The notes under the pieces are model-generated. The model was not told the origin of the DNA. It saw only the letters and a list, made by a program, of their open reading frames with translations, and did no database searches. From assembly GCA_036557665.1 (NCBI GenBank), contig DATBHG010000057.1, forward strand, positions 22,832 to 86,831: a DNA stretch of 64,000 nt. The letters are read 5' to 3'. Positions 8,873-17,550 of this stretch are shown here, piece by piece (within the stretch, counting starts at the first letter, position 1; the number at the start of each line of letters is the position of its first letter). The DNA comes from VAZQ01 sp036557665. GTDB lineage: Bacteria > Pseudomonadota > Alphaproteobacteria > Rhizobiales > Xanthobacteraceae. The position numbers and the translations under genes were made by a program.

Positions 8873-9802
8873 TCAGATAGTTTCTTGAAACACCGCGGCT
8901 CGATGGGACTGCGGCAAGAATGCATAAACTTTGTTCCTCCTGCGGTCGAGCGCGAGCGTGTGCGCGCCCGCTTCCGTCATCACTATTTCCTCGCGGCGCA
9001 TTGTTTCGACATCGATGACATCTATTACGCCTGGGTCTCCGACCGCAACATAAAGACGGCCGATCGGCCGCCGATGCAGAAATATTACGTCCGGCGACCC
9101 GCTCAGTCCTACTTCGCCGAGCGCTTCTCCCGAATCTGGGTCGATGGCGAGTAGTACGCCGGCATCGCAGGCGCACATCAATCGGTCCGTGGCGGGATCG
9201 AGATCCAATCCGTGCGGTCCCACCGCCGGAATGTCGTACTCCCTCGATATTTTCGTTGGATTGCGAGCATCAATAGCAACGATCCGCGCCGGGGAAGCTA
9301 TATTGACGAAAAACGCCTCGCGCGACTCGTCGAAAATCGCCCAGCGCGTGCGGCCGGGGACCATCACCTCCGCGATCCGCTCTCGCCGCGCAAGATCTAC
9401 AACGGAAACCGAATGCGAATTCGGGATCGAGGGGTCGCCGACGTTTGCGGCGATCAGGATGCCGCGCGCCGCATCGAACGCGAGTCCGTTGGGCTTCACA
9501 CCAACGGGAATCTTGAAAGCCTCCCGCTCGCTACCTGGTGCAAACACGGAGACAGTGTCCTCGCCCCGATTGGACGTGAAGACGAGTCCGCGCGCTTCGG
9601 ATACGAGCGCACCTGCCACTGCCGCGAAGCCCGAAATCGATTCGATGTATCGATCCCGCGCGGTGTCGATCAGGTCGACTGCATTGTTGCTGGTATGTGC
9701 GACATAGAGCCGATCGGCTCCTCGATGGACATCGGCGTGATCGAACCCACCCTTCGACCGATTCGGCGGAAGCTCGATGTGGCCAAGCAAACGAAGCGCC
9801 AT
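8873..9802 (-). CDS. YncE/YVTN-type beta-propeller protein
   Basis: The 309-residue protein is made of repeated beta-propeller blades with the pattern RLYVAHTSNNAVDLIDT, GLVFTSNRGEDTVSVFA and KPNGLAFDAARGILIAAN. No signal peptide is evident, so it may be cytosolic, which is unusual for YVTN proteins. It is the last gene of a minus-strand run chrB - DUF1259 - chrA - this gene, 101 bp after chrA. A role in chromate or oxidative stress is suggested only by position. Confidence 0.75.
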   Translation of the reverse strand: MALRLLGHIELPPNRSKGGFDHADVHRGADRLYVAHTSNNAVDLIDTARDRYIESISGFAAVAGALVSEARGLVFTSNRGEDTVSVFAPGSEREAFKIPVGVKPNGLAFDAARGILIAANVGDPSIPNSHSVSVVDLARRERIAEVMVPGRTRWAIFDESREAFFVNIASPARIVAIDARNPTKISREYDIPAVGPHGLDLDPATDRLMCACDAGVLLAIDPDSGEALGEVGLSGSPDVIFLHRRPIGRLYVAVGDPGVIDVIDVETMRREEIVMTEAGAHTLALDRRRNKVYAFLPQSHRAAVFQETI

Positions 9803-9903
9803 AGCTGGAAGTCCCGATCAATCGGCTTGGCTTACTGCATCGCCGTCAAAATAGACGTGGCCGTCGGCTTTCGGCCATGATCCGATCCGCCCCGTGACCG
9901 GCG

Positions 9904-11082
9904 TCACTTGACCATCACCCATGTCGGTTGCAGGAGCGGGAACGCGATCAAACCGACGACCGCGGTCGCCGCCATGAGCAGCGGATTGTTGACCTTCCAA
10001 AGGAACAGAGCCGCGAGCGATGCCGCCGCAATGAGGGCGGTCAGCCAGTCTCCGATAGCGATCCGTCCCAGCAGAATGCAGGCGCCGAGGATGGTCCCGA
10101 TCGCCGCGGCATAGGCGCCTTTCACGAAGCCCTGGACGTTCGGATTATCTCGGTGACGAGCCAATATCGGCGCGGCCACCAGCACGAGGATGAAGGACGG
10201 AAAGAAAATTCCGATCGTCGAGACCAGCGAGCCCCAGAATCCGGCAACGAGATACCCGACGAAGGTGGCGGTGATCACCACCGGGCCGGGACTGATCATG
10301 CCGATCGCGACAGCGACCAAAAACTGGCGCGGATCGAGCCAGCCGTATGCTCGCACCAGCCCCTGCTCCAGGAATGGCACGATCACGAGACCGCTGCCGA
10401 AGGTGAGCGACCCGGCTTTGAGGAAGAAGAGGAGCAGCTTGCCGAGCGTCGAGCCGGATGCAGCGGGCGCGAGCTGGGCCAGCACCGGCGCGGTGGCGAT
10501 TTGGAGGGCAAGCGGCGGACGGCGGCGGAACAGGTTTCCGTAATAAAGCATGCCACCGAGGCCGGCACCAATGAACAGCAACGCCACCTCGGCCTGCAAG
10601 ACCACCGTCACGACCAGACAGACGGCGGCGATCACCCATTGCAGCCAATCTTCCATGCCGAGCTTCGCCAGCCGGTAGCACGAGTGCAGGATCAGTGCGA
10701 TGACAGCGGGACTGACGCCATAGAACAGCGCGTTCACCGGCTGCAGGTCGCCCAGGTAGACGTAGAGGGCGCCGAGAGCGGCGACGATGACGAAATTCGG
10801 GAGGATGAAAGCCCAGCCGCCCGCCCAGGCGCCCCAGAAGCCGGCCCGCAGGTACGAGACATAAACACCGACCTGAATGGCGAGCGGGCCGGGCAATGAC
10901 TGGCACACGGCAATGGCCTCGCGCATCTGCTCGTTGCTCAGCCATTTTCGCTCCGCAACAAGCTCGCGCTGCATCTGGCCGACCAGTGCCACCGGGCCAC
11001 CAAACCCGAGCAGGCCAAGACGCAGAAAATATACGACGACCTCGCTGATCGCCCCGCGCACGGGTGTATCAGCAATTGTCAT
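9904..11082 (-). CDS. chrA: Chromate efflux transporter ChrA
   Basis: The 392-residue polytopic protein has the two-fold CHR-domain architecture of long-chain ChrA. The N-half motif is FLRLGLLGFGGPVALVGQM, with QSLPGPLAIQVGVYV and a GFWGAWAGGWAFILPNF segment. The C-half mirror is FLKAGSLTFGSGLVIVPFL, with GMISPGPVVITATFVGYL. About ten to twelve helices are expected. It exports chromate from the cytoplasm using the proton-motive force. It is preceded by DUF1259 and chrB on the same strand, a known chromate-operon order. Confidence 0.95.
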   Translation of the reverse strand: MTIADTPVRGAISEVVVYFLRLGLLGFGGPVALVGQMQRELVAERKWLSNEQMREAIAVCQSLPGPLAIQVGVYVSYLRAGFWGAWAGGWAFILPNFVIVAALGALYVYLGDLQPVNALFYGVSPAVIALILHSCYRLAKLGMEDWLQWVIAAVCLVVTVVLQAEVALLFIGAGLGGMLYYGNLFRRRPPLALQIATAPVLAQLAPAASGSTLGKLLLFFLKAGSLTFGSGLVIVPFLEQGLVRAYGWLDPRQFLVAVAIGMISPGPVVITATFVGYLVAGFWGSLVSTIGIFFPSFILVLVAAPILARHRDNPNVQGFVKGAYAAAIGTILGACILLGRIAIGDWLTALIAAASLAALFLWKVNNPLLMAATAVVGLIAFPLLQPTWVMVK

Positions 11083-11219
11083 GCCGGATGCTCCACGATT
11101 TCGACTGTGGCTCGCACTCGGAGCCTCGTAGGGTTACGTCACGCATTCTCCGTTCCGGCGCGGTCGAATCGGGTTGCGCATCGCGACCGGCTCGATCGTC
11201 ACGCCGGAGCTCATCGTAA

Positions 11220-12110
11220 TCAGCTCCTCGCGCTCGCCGTCTTGTCGAGTGCGGCACGCAGAGCGCGGGCAAGCTTCAGCGCGTCGTCATTGGCCCAGAA
11301 ATGCATGAAGAACAGCCGCGGCTGCTCCATGAGCATGTGGCTATGCAACGCGGTCACCTCGATGCCGCTCGACCGCAGCGTCTGGATCACCGGGTTCACC
11401 TCTTCCGCGGCCAGCACGAAATCGCCGGTGACGGCAGCCTTGCCGCCGCCGGTGGGCTGAAATCCGATGCCGGTGGCGAGACCGAGCGGTCCGGCCGGGG
11501 TCATCTGCGTGCCGTCTTCGCTGATCGGATCGCGTCGCGGCACTCCGAGCTGATAGACGCCGCCGTTGGCTCGACCCTTCACGCCAATGATCTGATCGAG
11601 CTGGCCGGTATCGAGATCGATCGCAGGCTGGGTGGCCGGGGGCGCAGGCGGCGTGAGCGGGGTCTTGCTTGCGGCGAGTGCGGTGCGGATCGCTGTCGCC
11701 AGCCTGACCGGGTCGCCGTGGCCGCCGACGTGCATGTAGAAGGTCGCCGGGCTCGCTCGGAGCAGGTGATTATGGACCGCCGTGATCTCAGCGCCATTCT
11801 CGACGAGCTTGGACATGACCGGGTTGATCTCGGTTTCGAGCAGGACCAGATCGCCCATGATCATCGCTCCGCCATGCATCGGCTTGAACGCCGTCCATCC
11901 ACCGAGCGCCAGCGCCGGGCGGATGGTGACCCCGTCCAGCGTCACGTGGAGATCGCTGCGCGGAAATCCGTAGCGATGAACATCGCCCGATACGGCGGCA
12001 GCGCTCCGGCCGATCGCTTCGTCGACCTTCTTCCAGTCGATCTCCTGTCCGCAGGCGGCGCCGCTGATGCTCATTACCGCGCAGAGCGCGAGCACGTGAT
12101 CAACACGCAT
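11220..12110 (-). CDS. DUF1259 (LppY/LpqO family) secreted protein
   Basis: The 296-residue protein has an N-terminal signal peptide (MRVDHVLALCAVMSIS, cleavage near CGQ-EI) and two DUF1259 repeats, each ending in a similar block: ITAVHNHLLRASPATFYMHV and VTALHSHMLMEQPRLFFMHF. Each has HNH or HSH and a second His that could bind metal. The ATG at 12108-12110 is chosen over an upstream extension because it begins the signal peptide. DUF1259 genes are found between chrB and chrA in other chromate clusters. The biochemical role is not established. Confidence 0.85.
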   Translation of the reverse strand: MRVDHVLALCAVMSISGAACGQEIDWKKVDEAIGRSAAAVSGDVHRYGFPRSDLHVTLDGVTIRPALALGGWTAFKPMHGGAMIMGDLVLLETEINPVMSKLVENGAEITAVHNHLLRASPATFYMHVGGHGDPVRLATAIRTALAASKTPLTPPAPPATQPAIDLDTGQLDQIIGVKGRANGGVYQLGVPRRDPISEDGTQMTPAGPLGLATGIGFQPTGGGKAAVTGDFVLAAEEVNPVIQTLRSSGIEVTALHSHMLMEQPRLFFMHFWANDDALKLARALRAALDKTASARS

Positions 12111-12181
12111 GACTACATCCTCCTGTTGCCGGGCAGAACGCCCGCTGATGCCCACCAACCCGCAACGAATCGATCGGCCGT

Positions 12182-13168
12182 CTAGCGCCGCCTCTTCTTG
12201 AAAAACTCGTGGAGGTCGTTGAATACCTCGGTTCCGCGCTCGATCCGCCGCGCATCGTCGATGGTCGAGGCGCGGATGCCGTCGATCAGCGTCCTGATGC
12301 CGGCGACCTCCGTGCGCCCGAACTTGTCGTCTTTCAGGTCTATGTCGTGGATGATCTCCGCGATGGCGCGCAGCGCCGAATCCTCGAGGCCGGCGCGCTC
12401 CATCAGGACTTCGAAAGTGCACTTGTCGCCTTCATGGGTGAACTCCGCCTCGAACATGTCGAAGCGCAGCTCGCCCTCCTGCGGCCGGTAGCCTTTGCCC
12501 GCTACGAATTTGAAACGTGCTTCAGGATCGATGAAGCGCCGGATCAACCAGGCGCTGGCCATTCGATCCGCGTAGACGCCCTCGCGGGTCACCCAGGTCC
12601 GGCTGCGAAGCTTGTCCAGGAGATTGGCCCCGGTCTCGGTTTTACTTGCCACTGGCTCGTCCTTGTTCAAATGAGCTTCCAGGCCTCTGAGCAACTCTTC
12701 CGCCGTTTCGCGCCCGATCGCGCCGAAGAAATCGATGACCGCAATCTCGGCGAGCCGCTTGCGCAGCCGGGCAACCTGCGTCCGAAGCTCGGTTGCCGCG
12801 CTGCTGCTCGGCTTGCGGCGCAGCGCCTTCCCCACTCCCTGCGCCTCCTTGGCCAGCTCCGCGTAATCTGCGTCACGCGCCCGATCGAACAGCGCGCGCA
12901 CTTCCTCGTCGGAGAGACCGTCGATCAAGCGGGCCTCGCAGACGAATGCCTCGCCGCCTCCTTCCCGGATCTCGCGCAGCAGCCACTCGAAGTCCTCCTG
13001 CGTCTCCTCGTTCATCGGCAGCGCGTGCACCGCGTTCTTGACCGCCACGGCGCCGATGTCCTGCAGCCGGCGCCAGATTTTCACGCGCAGATAGGCGGGC
13101 TTGGCCGGCAGCTGATGAATCAGCAGCAGCCAGCTGTGGGCGAGGACCCGCGGCGGCTCGATTTTCAT
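12182..13168 (-). CDS. chrB: Chromate resistance regulator ChrB
   Basis: The 328-residue protein has an N-terminal PaaX-like winged-helix part (SWLLLIHQLPAKPAYLRVKIWRR), a helical middle, and the ChrB C-terminal domain from about residue 190 (WVTREGVYADRMASAWLIRR, then CTFEVLMERAG). It is the likely chromate-responsive regulator of the downstream DUF1259 and chrA genes. Start choice is uncertain: ATG at 13168 follows GGGGAGG with almost no spacing, and a GTG at 13177 would add three residues. A 16-bp near-palindrome lies at 13201-13216, about 33-48 bp upstream. Confidence 0.93.
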   Translation of the reverse strand: MKIEPPRVLAHSWLLLIHQLPAKPAYLRVKIWRRLQDIGAVAVKNAVHALPMNEETQEDFEWLLREIREGGGEAFVCEARLIDGLSDEEVRALFDRARDADYAELAKEAQGVGKALRRKPSSSAATELRTQVARLRKRLAEIAVIDFFGAIGRETAEELLRGLEAHLNKDEPVASKTETGANLLDKLRSRTWVTREGVYADRMASAWLIRRFIDPEARFKFVAGKGYRPQEGELRFDMFEAEFTHEGDKCTFEVLMERAGLEDSALRAIAEIIHDIDLKDDKFGRTEVAGIRTLIDGIRASTIDDARRIERGTEVFNDLHEFFKKRRR

Positions 13169-13200
13169 CCTCCCCACACTGTATCGAAGTCGCAGAAAAA

Positions 13201-13216
13201 TGCAACATATGTATCA
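13201..13216. promoter_or_regulatory. Candidate operator upstream of chrB
   Basis: TGCAACATATGTATCA is a near-palindrome: 12 of 16 positions are symmetric, pattern TG-nn-ACATATGT-nn-CA. It sits just upstream of the chrB start. The same sequence with one change occurs at 19801-19816, upstream of the second chromate-type operon. Binding by ChrB (PaaX-like N-terminus) is inference. Confidence 0.55.
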
Positions 13217-13270
13217 AATCATCGTTCAAATAGGTTGTCGCGACCTCGGCGCTGCTCTCGATCTGCAGTC

Positions 13271-13343
13271 GCGACTTGGCATCGACTTGGCAATCGACTT
13301 GGCATCGACTTGGCAATCGACTTGGCAATCGACTTGGCAATCG
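13271..13343. repeat. Six-copy 11-12 bp tandem repeat
   Basis: The unit TCGACTTGGCAA (or the 11-mer without the last A) repeats about six times, starting GCGACTTGGCA. It lies about 100 bp upstream of chrB in non-coding DNA. Mixed 11- and 12-bp units make coding unlikely. Confidence 0.9.
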
Positions 13344-13594
13344 GGGTCGTGGGTTCCAGCTGCGGTCAAGAACGCTCTTGCCAGGCTGCGCGTCCTTGCC
13401 CGGTCGCAACTGGAAAAGGGGATGGCAATCCTCAGGTGAAACAGCTTATGGAATCGACCGACCGTAGACCGGAAAGCTCAAGAGGAGCGCGTCAATGCCG
13501 GAAATCAGGCAGACGACAGCACATCGCTGATTACGCTGGTAACAAGCTCCGCTGGGTCGTCTGTTGCTTCCTCCCACATCGTTCATCCTACAAA

Positions 13595-14791
13595 TCAGGA
13601 GGCTCTCGCGGTTTGGCCCCGGATGAGCTGGGCGCCGGCCGGGACCCGGCACAGCGCTGCGGCGACGGCCCAACTCAGAAGCGAGGCTCCAGAGAATACG
13701 ATCGCACCCTTGAGCAGCGCGAACAGCGCTGTACCGAGCAGCATATATTGCAGCCACACCGCGAACAGGTAATGCACCAGATACATTCCGTAGGCATTCT
13801 GCCCGACCGAATCGAGCGGCAACGGCCATCGTTTACCGGCGAACCGAAGAAAGACAGCCAGGAAACAGACACAGGCGCTCGCACTGGACAGCACGAACGC
13901 GAGATCAGCGGCCAGGCGCGTCCCGGCTATCGGCTCCGGCTGAAGGGTCAGCGCAGTCGCGATCAACCATAGGACGAACGCAACCGAAGCCCCGCCGAGC
14001 CATCGGGCCCAGCGCAGCGACAACATTCCGTCCGTTCGCAGCAAACCACGGTCCAGCCCTAACGCACCGACCCCGACGCCACTGAAGAAATAAACCATGT
14101 AATGCAGCACGCGCCCGGTCTGGAACGAAAACGGGCCGAGCTCGGCCCATTCCCAGGGTCTGAACATCAAGGCCAAAGGCACGTAGGCAAGCCCCGAAGC
14201 TATCAGCAGCGCAAGAAAATAATGTCCCGGGCGCCCGCCAGCGGCACCAGAGACCTGCCCCAGAAGCTCGCCCGCGCGAGGCTCGAGCCGGTACAGCGCG
14301 GCTGCAGCAATGTCGAGGACCAGCAGTTGCCACAGGAACCACAGCGGTCCCGATGGCCAGAACGGCAATGCGGTGAAGTGCGCCCAGTATGCGGACCAGC
14401 TCGGATCGACGGCGGTTACCCGGTAAACCGGGTAATGGGCGATTGGCATGATCAAAGTCACCCCGAGCACGAACGGGAGCCCGAGCCGCAGCAGTCTGTC
14501 GGTCAGGTATCTCCTCGCCCCCTTCCTTGACAGGCTGGGCCAAACAAACAGGCCGGATAAAAAGAACATGAACGGCATCAAGAAGACGTACTGGAACGCG
14601 CAATATAGGTCGAAGCCGAACCAGCGCTCGTTATCCAGGATCGGAAACGCTTTCCAGCCGTATGGCGGAGTATCGAAAGGAAATGTCGAGGCGGGCTGCG
14701 AGCTCAGATAGGCGAGCACCGAATGGAAGCTGATAACCAGCAGGATGACAACCGATCGGACATTTCCGAGTGCAAGGCTGGTTTTAGACAT
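13595..14791 (-). CDS. Acyltransferase-3 family membrane protein
   Basis: The 398-residue protein has about ten transmembrane helices and belongs to the acyltransferase 3 (OpgC/OafA-like) family, which acylates exported carbohydrates or lipids. Features are the N-terminal helix with the conserved His (VILLVISFHSVLAY), FFLSGLFVWPSL, the PLWFLWQLLVLD segment, and the late NAYGMYLVHYLFAVW block. The ATG at 14791 fits the family N-terminus. The substrate is unknown. It follows the unknown protein at 14810-15481 by 18 bp on the same strand, so co-transcription is likely. Confidence 0.85.
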   Translation of the reverse strand: MSKTSLALGNVRSVVILLVISFHSVLAYLSSQPASTFPFDTPPYGWKAFPILDNERWFGFDLYCAFQYVFLMPFMFFLSGLFVWPSLSRKGARRYLTDRLLRLGLPFVLGVTLIMPIAHYPVYRVTAVDPSWSAYWAHFTALPFWPSGPLWFLWQLLVLDIAAAALYRLEPRAGELLGQVSGAAGGRPGHYFLALLIASGLAYVPLALMFRPWEWAELGPFSFQTGRVLHYMVYFFSGVGVGALGLDRGLLRTDGMLSLRWARWLGGASVAFVLWLIATALTLQPEPIAGTRLAADLAFVLSSASACVCFLAVFLRFAGKRWPLPLDSVGQNAYGMYLVHYLFAVWLQYMLLGTALFALLKGAIVFSGASLLSWAVAAALCRVPAGAQLIRGQTARAS

Positions 14792-14809
14792 TTTTCGCGA
14801 TCAGCATGC

Positions 14810-15481
14810 TCAGTTTCCGTCGGTAGAGTTTCGCGCGAGTTGACGCTCCACGGTTTCGAGAATTTCGACAGGGTCGCCGTCGGACCCGCCGAGGCCGTAC
14901 CAGGCAACTGCATCCCGACCGCCTCCTGTCCGCCGGCAGGCCTGGCTCCCGGGCAACGGCCGCCCCTTCGCGCCGGCAGCGATGAACTCCACCGAGCCCG
15001 GGAGCTGCTCCAACCACACTTGGGCCGTGCCGAGCTTTTGGCTCAGATAGGCATGTAACGATCCGTGGGAGATCAATCTGATGGGCTTGAGCTTGCCCGC
15101 GAGCTCGAAGAACCGTGCAGCACCGTCGACACCGGTAGCTGGATGACCGCACTTCCGCCCCGGTCGCGCTCCCGGCAGCATTCCGACCGCCACGACCAAG
15201 GACCCATGCGGGGCACACTCGTGAAGGAGCGCGTCCTGGAATACGTCAGCTCCGAATTCATTCGCAGTATCGTTCCGACTCTCGACGAACTGCTCGCCGA
15301 AAGAGATCGACAACCAGCGGCCTATGATCTCGGTCGTGAGCTCGACCACACCGGTTGCTGAATACCCGATCAAGACATTCAGTCGCTCGAGCGCCGAGAC
15401 CGGTTGCGGTTGGATGCGCTGGAACGGCTCCCTCATCTCGATGGTAGCGAGATGAAAGGATGCAGGCTGTGGACTGGTCAT
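14810..15481 (-). CDS. Unknown protein translationally coupled to a CoA ligase
   Basis: The 223-residue protein shows no signal peptide or membrane helices and no family I recognise. Its ATG (15479-15481) overlaps the TGA of the upstream CoA ligase in an ATGA arrangement, so it is translated with it and probably works with it. Visible blocks include EIIGRWLSISFGEQFVE and a second half with GSLHAYLSQKLGTAQVWLEQ. The order CoA ligase - unknown - acyltransferase-3 suggests an acyl activation and transfer module. Thioesterase-like or acyl-carrier functions cannot be shown. Confidence 0.65.
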   Translation of the reverse strand: MTSPQPASFHLATIEMREPFQRIQPQPVSALERLNVLIGYSATGVVELTTEIIGRWLSISFGEQFVESRNDTANEFGADVFQDALLHECAPHGSLVVAVGMLPGARPGRKCGHPATGVDGAARFFELAGKLKPIRLISHGSLHAYLSQKLGTAQVWLEQLPGSVEFIAAGAKGRPLPGSQACRRTGGGRDAVAWYGLGGSDGDPVEILETVERQLARNSTDGN

Positions 15482-17271
15482 TGGCGCCCGTTCCCAGCAG
15501 CCGTCGTTTGATCGACGTCGGAGCAATGGGCGTGGGCGACGATTTCCCCCTGCCCGGGCAGACGCACCGTGTTCAAGCCCCGCAACAACGCTTGCCGATC
15601 GATCTTTCCGGTTCCGGTCTTCGGAAGCTCATCCAGAAATTCGATCAATCGCGGATACTTGCAAGGCAGCAACTTCCGCTTCACGTAATCCTGCAACATG
15701 ATGGTCGCGTCGCCTGCGTCGAAGTCGCCGGCGCTCATGACGACGCAAGCCTTCAGCGTCATCCGGCGATCGGGCAGCTCGACCGCTACAACGGCGCATT
15801 CGCGGACCAGGGGATGCTCGGCGAGACAAAGCTGGACCTCGACCGGATGCACCCATTGGCCGGAGATCTTTACGAGGTCGTCAGTGCGGCCGCGGAAGAA
15901 GTAGAAACCGTCCCGATCCCTCACGAAGCGGTCGCCCGTGCAAATCCATCCACCTTCGCGGACCGTCTGGGCGGTTTTATCCGGGCAATTCCAGTAGCCG
16001 GGGGTATTGGAGTGACCGCGCACCCATAGCACCCCTTCCTGGTGGTCGCAGACCTCGTCACCGCATTGGTCCTTGAGCATCAACTCATAACCGGGCACCC
16101 GTTTGCCTGCGGCGCCGAGCTTTTTCTGTTCAGGGGTATTGGACAGATACACGTTCAGCGCCTCGGTCGAGCCGAGGCATTCGACGATTTCAAGCCCCGA
16201 CATTCTCTTCCACGCCGCGAACACTTCAGGAGCCAGTATCTCCGCTGCGGAGACCGCGAGCCGGATGGAGGAGAAATCCGCGCGACCGGCGCCCGGCGCA
16301 TTGGTCAGAATCGTGTAGAGCGTCGGCAGGCCGAAAAATACCGTAGGACGGTACTGCGCAATGGCTGCAAAAATTGCGTCAGCATTCGGCTTTCCAGGCA
16401 GCAGCAGCGAGGCCGCACCCGCCGAATAAGGAAAGGTGATCGAATTCCCGAACCCATATGAAAAGAAAATCTTCGGCACCGAAAAACAAATGTCCTCCGG
16501 ACCGAGCTGCAAGACATGGTGCGCGTAGGAGGACGCCGTATACGGCATGTCGTGCTGTAGATGGACGATGCCCTTCGGGCGCCCGGTGGAACCCGATGAA
16601 TACATCCAGAAGGCCATCTCGTTGCGGTCGGTCTGCGCGGGCTCGAGCTGTCGAGAGAAGGACGAGAGCCAGTAATCGGCTCGCCTGGTTTGGATACCGA
16701 GGCTTACGCTCGGCTCGCCGTTTACGGCGAGGAGCAGCTGAAGCTGCGTCTGTTGCCGGGCAATTCCTTCAAATCGTGCGCAGAGCGAGGCCTCCGCGAG
16801 CCCCACCTTTGCACCGGAATCCGTCAGATAGAACTGCAGCAGGTCGGGCGGGGTCAGCAGGTTGATGAGCAGGGGCACCAGCCCCGCCCGGACCGCGCCG
16901 AAAAACGCCGCCGGGTAGGTGGGGGTGTCATCCAGGAGGAGGAGAACACGGTCACCCCGCCTGAGGCCAAGCGACAGAAGCGCGTTGCCCCAACGATTGG
17001 CATCCGCACACAATTCCGCATACGTGCGCTGACCGGCAGGCCCGACCGCAGCCGGGCGGTGTCCTCGTCCGCGGGAGAGATTTTGAAACAGAACCTCGCT
17101 TGCATTGTAACGTTGCGGGATTTGAAATCCGATTTCGCGCACGCCCGCACTGTCCCAGGGCACCTCATCCCGGAGAGGGGCCGGCCATAGCGAAGCTCTG
17201 GCGCGGCTTACATGCGACGCGGCTCGGTTTGCTACCGCCCCCGGGGCGACCAAGGTGGCAGAGTGCGGCAT
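15478..17271 (-). CDS. Benzoate-CoA ligase family (AMP-forming) enzyme
   Basis: The 597-residue adenylate-forming enzyme is close to benzoate/4-hydroxybenzoate-CoA ligases. It has the P-loop-like motif YSSGSTGRPKGIVH, the aromatic-acid pocket region SYGFGNSITFPYSAG, the GWICTGDRF motif, the hinge FRGRTDDLVKISGQWV, and the catalytic Lys in TGTGKIDRQ. ATG at 17269-17271 has a strong GGGAGG upstream; a longer frame to 17379 lacks one. It is slightly longer than typical (about 520-550) because of N- and C-terminal tails. It is coupled to the unknown gene downstream. Confidence 0.88.
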   Translation of the reverse strand: MPHSATLVAPGAVANRAASHVSRARASLWPAPLRDEVPWDSAGVREIGFQIPQRYNASEVLFQNLSRGRGHRPAAVGPAGQRTYAELCADANRWGNALLSLGLRRGDRVLLLLDDTPTYPAAFFGAVRAGLVPLLINLLTPPDLLQFYLTDSGAKVGLAEASLCARFEGIARQQTQLQLLLAVNGEPSVSLGIQTRRADYWLSSFSRQLEPAQTDRNEMAFWMYSSGSTGRPKGIVHLQHDMPYTASSYAHHVLQLGPEDICFSVPKIFFSYGFGNSITFPYSAGAASLLLPGKPNADAIFAAIAQYRPTVFFGLPTLYTILTNAPGAGRADFSSIRLAVSAAEILAPEVFAAWKRMSGLEIVECLGSTEALNVYLSNTPEQKKLGAAGKRVPGYELMLKDQCGDEVCDHQEGVLWVRGHSNTPGYWNCPDKTAQTVREGGWICTGDRFVRDRDGFYFFRGRTDDLVKISGQWVHPVEVQLCLAEHPLVRECAVVAVELPDRRMTLKACVVMSAGDFDAGDATIMLQDYVKRKLLPCKYPRLIEFLDELPKTGTGKIDRQALLRGLNTVRLPGQGEIVAHAHCSDVDQTTAAGNGRQ

Positions 17272-17550
17272 CGGGAAGCTCCCTCCCAGAAGGCCGAGCT
17301 TGAACTGCCTTGAATGGACATTGGTTCCCGTCGATTGACTATCGCTGCCCTCCTCTGGTTCGCCCCGCCCGATACACATCCAACCCCTCGCTCACGTGAG
17401 TCGGATACAAATGCGTCTGACCGCAATCTATTCGGGTAATTTGTGACCTTATCAACCGTAAGGAGGAAGCCGATCAGGTCCGATGGGCGGCAAGTTAATG
17501 AATTGTCGAGCCGGGTAGTACGTATTAATAGCGACAGGCCGATCGGAATC

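Larger units (their letters stand above)
13178..13594. other. chrB upstream region with tandem repeat, no gene
   Basis: These 417 bp hold the candidate operator at 13201-13216 and an imperfect 12-bp tandem array at 13271-13343. The frames that cross the array encode repeated IDLA units and are not credible proteins. Nothing else was recognised up to the end of the acyltransferase gene. Confidence 0.6.

Noticed and set aside
13271..13343. Possible CRISPR array
   Set aside because: The units are 11-12 bp with no spacers and no cas genes. It is a simple tandem repeat.
12209..13972. 587-codon plus-strand frame across chrB and the tandem array
   Set aside because: It is antisense to chrB and passes through the IDLA-type array. 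No protein family fits.
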